Shown piece after piece: positions 18,055-26,324 of a stretch of DNA of 48,997 bases. The first letter of the stretch is position 1, and each line of letters opens with the position of its first letter. The notes below the pieces were generated by a model, which was given only the letters and a program-made list of their open reading frames with translations, had not been told where the DNA came from and ran no database searches. This stretch comes from Anaerolineae bacterium (lineage in GTDB: Bacteria; Chloroflexota; Anaerolineae; Aggregatilineales; UBA3940): positions 1 to 48,997 of the forward strand of contig JAFGOY010000007.1 of NCBI GenBank assembly GCA_016926255.1, written 5' to 3'. The position numbers and the translations under genes are program-made.

Positions 18055-19953
18055 TCAGCCGAAGTATTCGACGGGGATCATCGCCTCGTAGTCGACCAGC
18101 GAACCACCATCGAGGCAGCACTCGATGATCTGCCGCCCCAGCGGGTCGAGGTCCGGGTCGAGGAAATCGGGAAGACAGCGGCGGAAGAACTCATACAGAA
18201 TATCGGCTCCTGCGTCGTAGCCATCTTCGCCAACTTCGGGCTGGGTATCGACCTGAAGGAACCAGCGCGCCACCGAGCGGCCTTCCACGTGAAGCTGGTG
18301 GGCGGTGTAACCGAGCAGCGGGCAGCGGGCGGGCCGAAGTTGATCGGGCTTGAACTTCGCCACGCCGCGCCGCGACAGGTATTCACGGGCGATCCACTGG
18401 GCCATGAAGCCCACCCGCCACGCACCGATGTGCTGGTTAGGGCACAGGATGTGGCGGGTATCCTTGTAAGTGACGAACTGTTTCAGCAGCAGGTTGGCCT
18501 GCGGAACGCGCCGCCCGACGGCAAAGGGCCAGTAAGAGCCGACGCCCTCGCTTTTCATCATCCCGCCGGAGTCGACGATGCTGGGGCTGTTGTGGCCGCG
18601 CGGCGATACCAGCCGCCACAGCCAGGCCAGCGCGGGCGGCAGCAGGTGGAACATGCCGACGATTCCATAGCTCGGCTGCTCGCGGGTGCAGGGCGGCATC
18701 CGCAGGCCGAAGCTCCGAATATCGATGCTCACCGCCCCATCGACCACATTCGGTATCGTGCTGCGGGGGATTATGACACGGGGGTTGGGGCAGGGCTTGC
18801 CGGGGGCATCCTCGGTATGCTCCCAGATCAGCGCCCGGCTGCCCGGCTCTGCGTCGATGTTCAGAAAGAGCAGGGGAGTATTAGGCTGCGCGGTTAGGCG
18901 TTCGAGGTACATATCCGCCCCGTAGTAGTTGATGTGATTAACCCGCACGAACCACGCGTCCTCGGCGTCGGTGATCCTCGGCCTGCCGTTGCCGTTCTGG
19001 ATAGCGGGATGGAACAGCGCCATGTCGTCGATGGCCGGGTGAAGCTCGCAGCTTCGGGGGATTTCGAGGTGGCGCCTTTCGCCGGTAACGAGGTTCTCTC
19101 CCAGCAGCAGTCGGCCATCCGGTTCGCGGTGGGCCTGTTCGAGCATTTCGCTCTTACCGCCGCCGCTGGCCCCTTCATGCATGAAGGTGATCAGATTGTC
19201 ATAAGGCGTGACGACCTGAACCGCCGAGCAGTGAGTGGTGACCCACTCTTCGCGTTCGCCCAGATCGATCAGCATGCCATAGACGCCCTTCTTGGCGCTT
19301 GGCCCCGGATAGAGATTGAAGGCGAACATTTCGTAAAGATCGGGCTTGCGATTGTGGACGACGATTTGCTTCCCGTCGAAATGAGTATGGCGGAAGGGCG
19401 GTACGGCGTAGATCACCGCTTTGGGATCGAAACCTTCTTCTATCTGCTCGTAGGAGAGGATGCCCTGAAGCATCGCCAGCCCGAAGGCGAAGAAACCCGC
19501 GTTGGCAGGCACAACCGCCAGCACGTCGATCCCCATACCGGGCTGCCCGGCGATGAAGCCGAAAATCGCCAGTTCCTGCGTTTTCAGCCAGTCGATGGCC
19601 TTCTGCCGCACCGAATCGAAGGGCTGTCCGAAGCGCTCCTGATAGGTGGGCTTATTGGTGGGAAGATCGTCCCCGACGAGGAGGCAGTCCGGATCGCGCC
19701 GGCGCATGTAGGGTTCCGGGTAGTTGACCGACATCCCGTTACGCACCCGCACGACCGTCGCTTCGACAACAGGTTCGCGGTCGGGCAGATCGTAGACAAC
19801 CTTGAAACGGTTATATTTGGCGTCCCGGAACGTCAGGTCGAATAGATCGCCGGTCGATCCGGCGGTGACCACGTTCGGGCAGGCGGACAGGATATCGAAT
19901 GTCTCGGACGGCGAGTTGTATGATTTCCAGTTCAAAGCAGAATTTCCCCTCAT
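18055..19953 (-). CDS. DUF4914 family protein, PEP carboxykinase-like fold
   Basis: A 632-residue cytoplasmic protein. I take the ATG at 19953 (MRGNSALNWKSYNSP); the longer frame adds 41 residues of hydrophobic and Cys-rich, unlikely sequence. A P-loop-like motif GASGGGKSEM lies near residue 265, and FMHEGASGGGKS resembles the kinase-1a loop of PEP carboxykinases. Downstream come conserved-looking blocks PRVIIPRSTIPNVVDGA and GHNSPSIVDSGGM. The family's reaction is not established, as far as I know. It stands alone, with no tight operon partner. Confidence 0.7.
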   Translation of the reverse strand: MRGNSALNWKSYNSPSETFDILSACPNVVTAGSTGDLFDLTFRDAKYNRFKVVYDLPDREPVVEATVVRVRNGMSVNYPEPYMRRRDPDCLLVGDDLPTNKPTYQERFGQPFDSVRQKAIDWLKTQELAIFGFIAGQPGMGIDVLAVVPANAGFFAFGLAMLQGILSYEQIEEGFDPKAVIYAVPPFRHTHFDGKQIVVHNRKPDLYEMFAFNLYPGPSAKKGVYGMLIDLGEREEWVTTHCSAVQVVTPYDNLITFMHEGASGGGKSEMLEQAHREPDGRLLLGENLVTGERRHLEIPRSCELHPAIDDMALFHPAIQNGNGRPRITDAEDAWFVRVNHINYYGADMYLERLTAQPNTPLLFLNIDAEPGSRALIWEHTEDAPGKPCPNPRVIIPRSTIPNVVDGAVSIDIRSFGLRMPPCTREQPSYGIVGMFHLLPPALAWLWRLVSPRGHNSPSIVDSGGMMKSEGVGSYWPFAVGRRVPQANLLLKQFVTYKDTRHILCPNQHIGAWRVGFMAQWIAREYLSRRGVAKFKPDQLRPARCPLLGYTAHQLHVEGRSVARWFLQVDTQPEVGEDGYDAGADILYEFFRRCLPDFLDPDLDPLGRQIIECCLDGGSLVDYEAMIPVEYFG

Positions 19954-20141
19954 TACAAAAATTCCAGGGCAAAAGCACCCTGGCGAATGAAACCTGAATA
20001 TGTCGGCAGACACAACCGCTGCAAACAGCAGTCCGCCGGATATTACCGATGAGTATATCGCGCAATCAGGCCGCAATCGAAAAAAACATACGTAGAGCTT
20101 GTAAAATCGTCAATGCCCGCAACTGCCCGGCGAAGGGGGTG

Positions 20142-21614
20142 CTACAGAATGCCGGATTCCCGTGCGATTTCCACCGCCTCACCCCGATTTTTCGCCCCCA
20201 GCTTCGAATATATCTGGCTGGCGTACCATCTGATCGTATTGACCGAGAGGTACATCTCGTCGCCGATCTCCCGGCTCGACCGCCCCGCCGACATCAGCCG
20301 CAAAACCGCCACTTCACGGTCGTTCAGCGGCTCATCCAGCGTTTCCCCGCCCGACCCATCCGTCGACGCCTCCTTCGCGCCGAACGCTTCCAGCAGCCCG
20401 ACGGCCAGCCCTTCGCCTGATGGTAAACGTCGAGTGCGTCATACAAGGCGGTCTTCATCCCGCAGGGCTTCACCCAGACCGGTGTAGCTGATCAATGCCA
20501 GTGACAGGCTGCCGGTCTTCTTCGCGATCTTGATCGTCTCATGCAGACATGCTTTTGCTTCTTCGATCTGCCCCTTGATGCTCTCCGGCAGCCGCTCGAT
20601 CCACCGGATCACCAGTTCGTGGTTTTCATTCGTCAGGATGTCCGGGGCCAATCCTTCGATCAGATCAGCTGCCCGCGTGTAGTCTTCCGCTATCAATGTT
20701 ATAGTGCAAGGTGTCGCGCGGCGAGCCTTCCCGCTCAAACCAGTCCGCCGCCCGCCGGTAAAGTTCCGGAATGATATCCGGTTCCTTTTCATAAAGTTGA
20801 AGATTGAGGAATTTGGAAAACAGGTGGTGATAGCGAAACCATCGCTGATCGTTGTCCAGCGGCACCAGGAACAGGTTCGACCGATCGAGCTGCCGCAGGA
20901 TGTCTCGACTGTCCACATCCTCGACCAGTTCATCGCACAGCCCGGCACAGGATCGCTCCAGCAGCGATGTCCGCCGCAGGAATTTCTGCACCTCTGGCGT
21001 CTGCCGTGACAGCACTTCATCGACCAGGTAATCGGTCAGGAAGCGGTGACTGCCCGCAAACGCCTGTACGAACTCGGATTTATCGGCGGCGTTTTTCAGT
21101 GAGATCGCCGCCAGATGCATATTAGCAGGCAGGTTCTCGATCAGAAATTCTAACCCCTCATGAATGTCTGCGATGTTGACTTCGTGATAATCGTCCAGGC
21201 ACAGGATCAGGGGATCGCCCATTGCTGCGATTTCGTTGATCAGGTTAGTCAGAACCGCCCTGACCGGCGGCACAGCCGAACTTTGAAGCGCGGTCTGCGA
21301 CACTTTGCCAAGCGAAGCATCGACTGTTTGCAGGGCCGCAATCATATAGTTCCAGAATTGAACCGCCGAATTATCCCCGCTGTCGAGCGAGAGCCACCCG
21401 ATCCGCTCCCTGTAGCCATCGGGCAGTCCATTCGACAGCCACTCCGTCACCAGGGTCGTTTTGCCAAACCCCGCCGGGGCGGTGACCAGTGTCAACTTCC
21501 CCGTCAGGCTGTTATTCATGTGGTCCATCAGGCCGGTCGAGCAACCAGATTGAAACTGGCTCGCGGGATATGCAGTTTGGTGACAAGTACTGGTAGTGCA
21601 GTCTTTTGAATCAT
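20142..21614 (-). pseudogene. Broken MalT/LuxR-type ATP-dependent transcription activator
   Basis: Three frames rebuild one regulator. It starts at 21614 as MIQKTALPVLVTKLHIPR, then shifts frame near 21535 into LTLVTAPAGFGKTTLVTEWL (Walker A). The STAND ATPase core follows (LILCLDDYHEV is Walker B) to about 20700, where a second frameshift leads into IAEDYTRAADLIEGL. The helical repeats are then sharply shortened (ERLPESI joins KGQIEEAKACLHETI, an apparent internal deletion). A third frame contains the LuxR helix-turn-helix LNDREVAVLRLMSAGRSSREI to the stop at 20142. Intact relatives are about 850-900 residues; this locus encodes about 490. It is therefore non-functional unless the frameshifts are sequencing errors. 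Confidence 0.85.
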
Positions 21615-21664
21615 CTACAAACTTTCCGGCTATTGAGCAACCCGAATAATACATTCAGCCTCAA

Positions 21665-21815
21665 TACCCGACAAGCGTGCGATAAAATGCCCGGATAGCA
21701 TGCTCAGAATAGACGACGCTCCCCGCTAAAAAAGACCCCGACAGAGATGATCCTGGCGGGGTTTTGTGTATAAAGCCAGCCGTCGCTGGTCGGGTTCACC
21801 GTTCGACTTCCATTT
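21665..21815 (+). repeat. Terminator-bearing intergenic repeat, copy 3
   Basis: The GACGCTCCCCGCTA block, hairpin and trailing TAAAGCCAGCCGTCGCTGG and GTTCGACTTCCA blocks match copy 4 (34677-34830) in the same order. It lies 200 bases upstream of the ubiquitin-like operon and forms the left bracket of that island. Confidence 0.75.
21735..21765 (+). terminator. Intrinsic terminator in repeat copy 3
   Basis: ACCCCGACAG (21735-21744) pairs with CTGGCGGGGT (21753-21762) with one mismatch, followed by TTTT. It would insulate the downstream operon from upstream plus-strand readthrough. Confidence 0.7.
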
Positions 21816-22010
21816 TTCTTCAGTCAATCGGCTAAAGCCTCATTTCAGCGGATCGACAATATATCCAGTGTACCTCAATTTCTCCGGGTGGTATCGGTGC
21901 AAAGCACAAGCCTACTCCGAGTGATTTCCGCCCTGCCGGGAAAGAAATTCCCAATAATAGTAGATGTACAGTGAAAAGACACAGCGTAAGCGCAGCAGCA
22001 AAGGTGACAC
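21816..22010 (+). promoter_or_regulatory. Leader/promoter region of the ubiquitin-like operon
   Basis: This is the only space available for the operon promoter after the repeat. It contains a short inverted repeat GGGAA-N5-TTCCC (21938-21952) immediately before an AT-rich CAATAATAG, a possible -10 area, and a ribosome site AAAGGTG eight bases or so before the ATG at 22011. No convincing -35 box is seen. Confidence 0.35.
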
Positions 22011-22553
22011 ATGGCCTACGTAATGCAGGTACGTGACAAAGCGACTTTAAAGCGCATCGATATACCCCCTCGCGGGATCAGTATCAGCGGATCAGGTGAG
22101 GTCCGGCCTGCAAGGAGAAACACTGCCGGGCGCAGACCCGTCATTCTGCCCTACCGTGACGTCAACGGGAGCCTTCATTATGCGCTGGTACATTCTCCCC
22201 GAACACCCTGCTATGTCAACGGGGACGACGTGTTGACCCTGCATTGTTTGAGTCACCGCGATTTCATTGTATGTGGTGAAACCGCGCTGTTCTTTGACTC
22301 GACCATCATTCCCCAGCCGGAGAGCCTGCCGGACGCCCACGAGGTTCCATGCGCCTACTGCCGTGGCTCAATACAACCGGGGAGCGGGGTGGTGTGCTGC
22401 CCGAACTGCGGCCTGGTCTATCACCATGACCACGATAACAGCTGCTGGTTAGCAAACAATCGCTGTGCATGTGGTCAAATAACAGACCTGGATCAGCGGC
22501 CCGATTGGATTCCATCAGGTTTTACACTGGAGGCTGCCGATGATGACGCATGA
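22011..22553 (+). CDS. FHA-like plus RING-type zinc finger protein, candidate E3-like factor
   Basis: A 180-residue protein opening the ubiquitin-like operon. Residues about 10-100 look like a small beta-sandwich ending in PCYVNGDDVLTLHCLSHRDF, reminiscent of the last strands of FHA domains. Residues 114-154 carry C114-x2-C117, C130-x2-C133, H138/H139, C145-W, C152 and C154. This fits a binuclear treble-clef RING of the prokaryotic type (CxxC...CPxCG...H...CW...C.C). Its stop overlaps the E1-like start by 14 bases. RING proteins beside E2 genes suggest substrate or E2 recruitment, an E3-like role (inference). It could instead be only a scaffold. Confidence 0.72.
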   Translation: MAYVMQVRDKATLKRIDIPPRGISISGSGEVRPARRNTAGRRPVILPYRDVNGSLHYALVHSPRTPCYVNGDDVLTLHCLSHRDFIVCGETALFFDSTIIPQPESLPDAHEVPCAYCRGSIQPGSGVVCCPNCGLVYHHDHDNSCWLANNRCACGQITDLDQRPDWIPSGFTLEAADDDA

Positions 22554-23685
22554 CTCGGCTGTCGCCGGGAGGCAGCGGCTCGTCCTGGTCGGTGTTGGCA
22601 CCCTGGGAAGCGCTGTACTGGAGATTCTCTGTCGAACGTTACTTGAACGACCGTTGCCTCCCGGAACGTTATTCACCATTACACTGGTGGATGATGATGT
22701 TCTGGAACCGCATAACATCGCCAAATCTGCGATCTATCTTCCATCGGATGTCGGCTGCAAAAAAGTCCACGCGGCCCTTTACTGGACGCGGCGACTGGGA
22801 ATTGACATCGATGTCGAGCCGATTGGCTGCCCCATTCAGGAAACTGGTGCGGGATTGTTCCTCGACGCGGCTGCTGTAATCTGTGCCGTCGACAACTATG
22901 CGGCGCGGATGTCCGTCAACCGTTCGGCGTGGCGCGCCGGGGTGCCGTATCTTTTCGTCGGCGGGCTGCAAGGCGGCGAATCCCGGTCGGGGCGGTATCA
23001 ACTGTTTATGCCGGGCGAGGATCAGCCCTGCGTGGAATGCGGATGGGGAACCGAGGAGTATGCCCTGCTGGAGCAGTCATTCAGCTGTACGCGCCGCCAC
23101 CAGCGCGGCCCGCGCACCGGACTGGCAGCGGCGATCCGGATCGCATCATTGATTGTCGACGAAGCGCTGGGAGCATTAACCGGGGCCTCCGAACTTGAGC
23201 CGGGAGAAGTCCGCTTTGACCCGTCGACAGGGTGCCGCCGCCTGTCCCTGCCACATAATCCAGACTGCAACTTCGATCACGCCCGGTGGGAAAACATCGT
23301 GTGGATGGAAGACCCCGGTCAGGCCTGCTCACTGGCCGATACCCTGGCACTGGCAGAGAGTCATCTGAACGGTCCGGTGGGAACCCTTTATCTGAACCGG
23401 CCTGTATCGACAGGCTTTACCTGCTCTCAAGGACACAACTGGCCAGAAATTGCGCGTGTCGGCCCTGACCTGCCCCCCACGCTCTGTCCGGTCTGCGGTA
23501 TGGACGGTTTCGCAACCGAGGTGGGCTGGCGGCTGCCGCGCCAGGTGGTGCTGTCCACTCCTGTACCGCTTCAAAAGATCGTTCCTGACTCTGGCGTTGT
23601 GGCCTGCGAAGCAGCCGATGCTGCTCAAACGATTCACATTGCATGCCGTTATTCGAAGGAGGGGATCAATGAGAATTCCCGTTGA
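22540..23685 (+). CDS. E1-like (ThiF/MoeB/UBA family) Ubl-activating enzyme
   Basis: A 381-residue adenylating enzyme. The Rossmann motif VLVGVGTLGSAV (15-26) is followed by the adenylation segment DDDVLEPHNIAKSAIY (51-66) and the AVDNYAAR helix start (about 116-123). Zinc-type cysteines are C164-x2-C167 with C232 and C243. C183 (FSCTRR) is a candidate catalytic thiol. The C-terminal 100 or so residues add C295-x3-H299 and C316-x2-C319, an extra zinc-ribbon-like unit not usual for ThiF. It presumably adenylates the C-terminus of a Ubl encoded in the same operon and passes it to the E2 gene product, whose start it overlaps by 17 bases. Confidence 0.85.
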   Translation: MMTHDSAVAGRQRLVLVGVGTLGSAVLEILCRTLLERPLPPGTLFTITLVDDDVLEPHNIAKSAIYLPSDVGCKKVHAALYWTRRLGIDIDVEPIGCPIQETGAGLFLDAAAVICAVDNYAARMSVNRSAWRAGVPYLFVGGLQGGESRSGRYQLFMPGEDQPCVECGWGTEEYALLEQSFSCTRRHQRGPRTGLAAAIRIASLIVDEALGALTGASELEPGEVRFDPSTGCRRLSLPHNPDCNFDHARWENIVWMEDPGQACSLADTLALAESHLNGPVGTLYLNRPVSTGFTCSQGHNWPEIARVGPDLPPTLCPVCGMDGFATEVGWRLPRQVVLSTPVPLQKIVPDSGVVACEAADAAQTIHIACRYSKEGINENSR

Positions 23686-24208
23686 TCGACTTCAGATTGA
23701 CATTGACGAGCTGGTTTCATTTGCCAGCCGGACGTCGGGCCGTCTGCAGATACTCCAGACGAACCGCAATCATGTTGTGTTGAGGCTGGCCTGCCGATCA
23801 GCGGTCAAGTCGCCGGAGGCTGCTGAGCCAACTATCGATGAGTATCAGCATGAACTGATGTTGGTAATCCCACCCGAATATCCCTCCGAACCGGTCCTGG
23901 TGCGACATATGAAACCCGTCGATATTTTTCATCCAAACATCGCTGGCGGAGCCGGTCTGGATAACCCGCTGATGCGAATACTGATAATGGGGCAGGTCTG
24001 TTACAGCGGCAGGCATACGCCGCAGAACACGCTGGTCAGCGTCGTCCTGCAGCTCTATGACATGCTGGGATACCGCTCTGGTCGCTTTTCTCGCTCATTG
24101 TCAGATTGTTTTTGCCCCGAAGCGGTGAAGTGGGCAAACCAATCACCGGAGCTTTTCCCCCTTGAACGCCGACCGCTCACAAGCGATAGGAAAAAGGGAT
24201 CATGTTGA
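23669..24208 (+). CDS. E2-like ubiquitin-conjugating enzyme (UBC fold)
   Basis: A 179-residue protein starting at 23669 behind a strong AAGGAGG site. It carries the UBC landmarks IPPEYPSEPVLV (67-78), IFHPNI (86-91) and GQVC with catalytic Cys111, then the helix TLVSVVLQLYDML. Between HPN and the Cys is an insertion (GGAGLDNPLMRILIM) longer than in eukaryotic E2s. The C-terminus is extended (DCFCPEAVKWANQSPELFP). It should receive Ubl from the E1 as a thioester and transfer it to a target, possibly with the RING protein. Overlap with both neighbours implies coupled translation. Confidence 0.88.
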   Translation: MRIPVDRLQIDIDELVSFASRTSGRLQILQTNRNHVVLRLACRSAVKSPEAAEPTIDEYQHELMLVIPPEYPSEPVLVRHMKPVDIFHPNIAGGAGLDNPLMRILIMGQVCYSGRHTPQNTLVSVVLQLYDMLGYRSGRFSRSLSDCFCPEAVKWANQSPELFPLERRPLTSDRKKGSC

Positions 24209-25050
24209 TTACCACGCAGCGCACTACCTGGACTGTATTCAGTGAAGCGGCGGCTGTGGCTGGCTTCAAGCTCGCACCCGCTCAGCAGGACCACATTCGC
24301 TGGCTGCAGGTGGGTGACATGGCCTTCCAGGTCAGCATGTCCCCCGATCTGACGCGGTATCGCCTGTCGTGTACGCTTGCCACGCAGCCGACTTTATCCC
24401 AGGTTCTGCGACAGGCGGGGCGCCAGTACCGGATCGTCCGGCCAGCCCTCCAGGAAGGATGCCTTTGCATACTGGTCGACCTTCCAGCATCCTCAGTCGA
24501 GGCAACCGCCACCGGACTGATTCAATTAGCAGAAGATCTGGCAGGGGGCCGGGCTGCCAGATCAGCCTCCCTTCCCGAACATGCGCGACATGCCGCCGCG
24601 ATCTTCCTTCAATCTCTCGCCTCAGCCTGGATCGTCCGCGACCCGGCTGGCACTTCTGTTCAATTCAGCCGACGGCCCGACGCCTCTCCGCTGCTGCCAG
24701 CGGCCTGCCAGCTGGAGATGGACGAACGCCTGATGGTGCTGCGCACCACGATTCGCCCGGCAAACCAGGATGTCGCCGTGCAGGTGAACCGCGCGCGGGC
24801 CTTACTGGTACTTCAGCTAAACGAGCTTCCGTATGTGCAGTCACACCTGACAAAGCAGGGCGAAGTTGGGATAGCCGCCGCCCTGCCCTCCGGCAGCGGT
24901 GATCACCTGCCGGTTATTTTTGATGACCTGCTCTTTGCTTACCGGCTGGGCAAGCAGGAGCTGTCAATAGCAGTTCAGGATACAGAACTGTCACGTTTAG
25001 TCGTACATATTTACGAGGAGGTTTTTAAGCATGGCAACACAAATGGTTGA
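24202..25050 (+). CDS. Unknown protein of the ubiquitin-like operon
   Basis: A 282-residue soluble protein with no family I can name. It seems to have two alpha/beta halves (about 5-115 and 125-275), each with a hydrophobic strand pattern (DMAFQVSMSP; CLCILVDLPA; ARALLVLQLNELPYVQ). The halves loosely recall YbjN or type III secretion chaperone-like folds. There are no metal or nucleotide motifs. It overlaps the E2 gene by 7 bases and the Ubl gene by 20, so it is a fixed part of the pathway. It may be a carrier or adaptor for Ubl or E2 (inference from position only). Confidence 0.7.
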   Translation: MLITTQRTTWTVFSEAAAVAGFKLAPAQQDHIRWLQVGDMAFQVSMSPDLTRYRLSCTLATQPTLSQVLRQAGRQYRIVRPALQEGCLCILVDLPASSVEATATGLIQLAEDLAGGRAARSASLPEHARHAAAIFLQSLASAWIVRDPAGTSVQFSRRPDASPLLPAACQLEMDERLMVLRTTIRPANQDVAVQVNRARALLVLQLNELPYVQSHLTKQGEVGIAAALPSGSGDHLPVIFDDLLFAYRLGKQELSIAVQDTELSRLVVHIYEEVFKHGNTNG

Positions 25051-25336
25051 ACTCAAGGTTCGTGCGGAGAACGGGCAGCGGGAAACCAGCCTGACCATCC
25101 CGGACACAACACTCTGGGCAGAAGTGGTATCGCTGGGTGTCGATGCACTGGGGTTGCCCACTGTCGATAAAACCAGCGGCGAACAGCAGATATACCACGT
25201 GTGGACACACCCTGAGGGAGAAGGCCTGCTCCAGGACGCTCCGGTCAGGGAGAAGGTCGTCAAGGATGAGGAACTCATGGTCGAGATTTTGCCCGAAATG
25301 AATCCTGCGAGAAACCCTGATGACCTGCATAAGTGA
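25031..25336 (+). CDS. YukD-like ubiquitin-like protein (beta-grasp)
   Basis: A 101-residue protein with beta-grasp order: strand (MVELKVRAENG), strand (RETSLTIPDTT), helix (WAEVVSLGVDALGL), strand (IYHVWTHPEG), then the typical late segment KVVKDEELMVEILPEM. The C-terminal tail (NPARNPDDLHK) has no Gly-Gly, so either it is trimmed, conjugated differently, or binds non-covalently. The preferred start at 25031 has GAGGAGG just upstream. It overlaps the JAMM peptidase gene by 17 bases. Confidence 0.72.
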   Translation: MATQMVELKVRAENGQRETSLTIPDTTLWAEVVSLGVDALGLPTVDKTSGEQQIYHVWTHPEGEGLLQDAPVREKVVKDEELMVEILPEMNPARNPDDLHK

Positions 25337-26324
25337 CGTCTCGTATGGGCTCATCCTGGCATTTTTCGATGAGCAGAACCAGTTGATCTACCGGACGGCA
25401 CTGGATCAGCATACTCTGCGCCGGTTCTGCCGATCCGCGCAGTTTGCTGGTTATCACACTACCGGACGGGATGGGTCGGATTGTTCGGTCACGGTATGCC
25501 CCGCTGCTTTCTGGCGGGGCAAACTTCCCAGCGTGTGCCTGGGTCTGGACGTGATCGTGCGCCAGAATGGTCACTGCTACAGCCGCGAACTACCAGTCGA
25601 ACGGCTGACAGTATGGGCAGAGGAAGTCCGCAGCCTGCTGATATCAGGCGGTGCGCTGGCGGCGAATCAGCGCTGTACCTGGTACCTGTTCGCCGTCAAA
25701 GCTGATCAGGTTGCCCAGGACTGTATCTTACAGCCGCCCATCCAGCTCCCAGGGCTGAAAGTCGTCCATGCGGAGCATCGCCCGGAAGGCCAACTACTGC
25801 ACCCGGAGCTGGAAGGGTTTACGACCACACCCTGCTATATCGCTTCCACTGCAATGAACGAAGCACTGGAATACTGCCGGGCCGATCCGGCCGTGGAACG
25901 CGGGGGCGTGTTCTATGGAGACTTATGCGCAGATGAGCAGGGACTGTTTGTGCGTGCCGAGGCTTTTATTGCGGCACAGGGTGCCCCTGCACATGTGAGC
26001 CAGATGCAGTTTGATCGAGCCGCGTGGGGCCATATCCTTGAACAACGCGCACAACGGGGGTTGAGCCACCTGGATACAGTCGCCTGGCTGCACAGCCATC
26101 CACGAGGTACAGCTGGGAGCGAAGACAAGCCAGAGTCACTGAAAACCGTCTCGACACAGGATACGATGATTCATTCAGACCATTTCCCCGATCCTCACCT
26201 CACGGCGCTGATCGTCGATCCTGAAGAGGAAGATCAGGCGCAGGCGGTGACCATCTGGGGCTGGGATCGATATGGGATCACGCTGCAGCAGCAGACGATT
26301 TATGTTACCGGAGAAAAGGTATGA
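25320..26324 (+). CDS. JAMM (JAB/MPN+) metallopeptidase with N-terminal extension, candidate deconjugase
   Basis: A 334-residue protein. The C-terminal half (about 165-325) is a JAB domain with the complete zinc site: E193 (VERGGVFYG), H258-x-H260 (WLHSHP), S278 and D281 (STQD). These residues cleave isopeptide or peptide bonds after Ubl modifiers in the family. The first 165 residues form an unassigned domain that might bind Ubl or E2. It starts inside the Ubl gene and ends in an ATGA overlap with the AAA+ gene, so production is probably stoichiometric. Confidence 0.85.
   Translation: MTCISDVSYGLILAFFDEQNQLIYRTALDQHTLRRFCRSAQFAGYHTTGRDGSDCSVTVCPAAFWRGKLPSVCLGLDVIVRQNGHCYSRELPVERLTVWAEEVRSLLISGGALAANQRCTWYLFAVKADQVAQDCILQPPIQLPGLKVVHAEHRPEGQLLHPELEGFTTTPCYIASTAMNEALEYCRADPAVERGGVFYGDLCADEQGLFVRAEAFIAAQGAPAHVSQMQFDRAAWGHILEQRAQRGLSHLDTVAWLHSHPRGTAGSEDKPESLKTVSTQDTMIHSDHFPDPHLTALIVDPEEEDQAQAVTIWGWDRYGITLQQQTIYVTGEKV

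Noticed and set aside
19954-20076. 41-codon N-terminal extension of the DUF4914 protein
   Set aside because: The extension is Cys-rich and hydrophobic, unlike the family start, and an internal ATG gives a normal beginning. It is not a convincing signal peptide.
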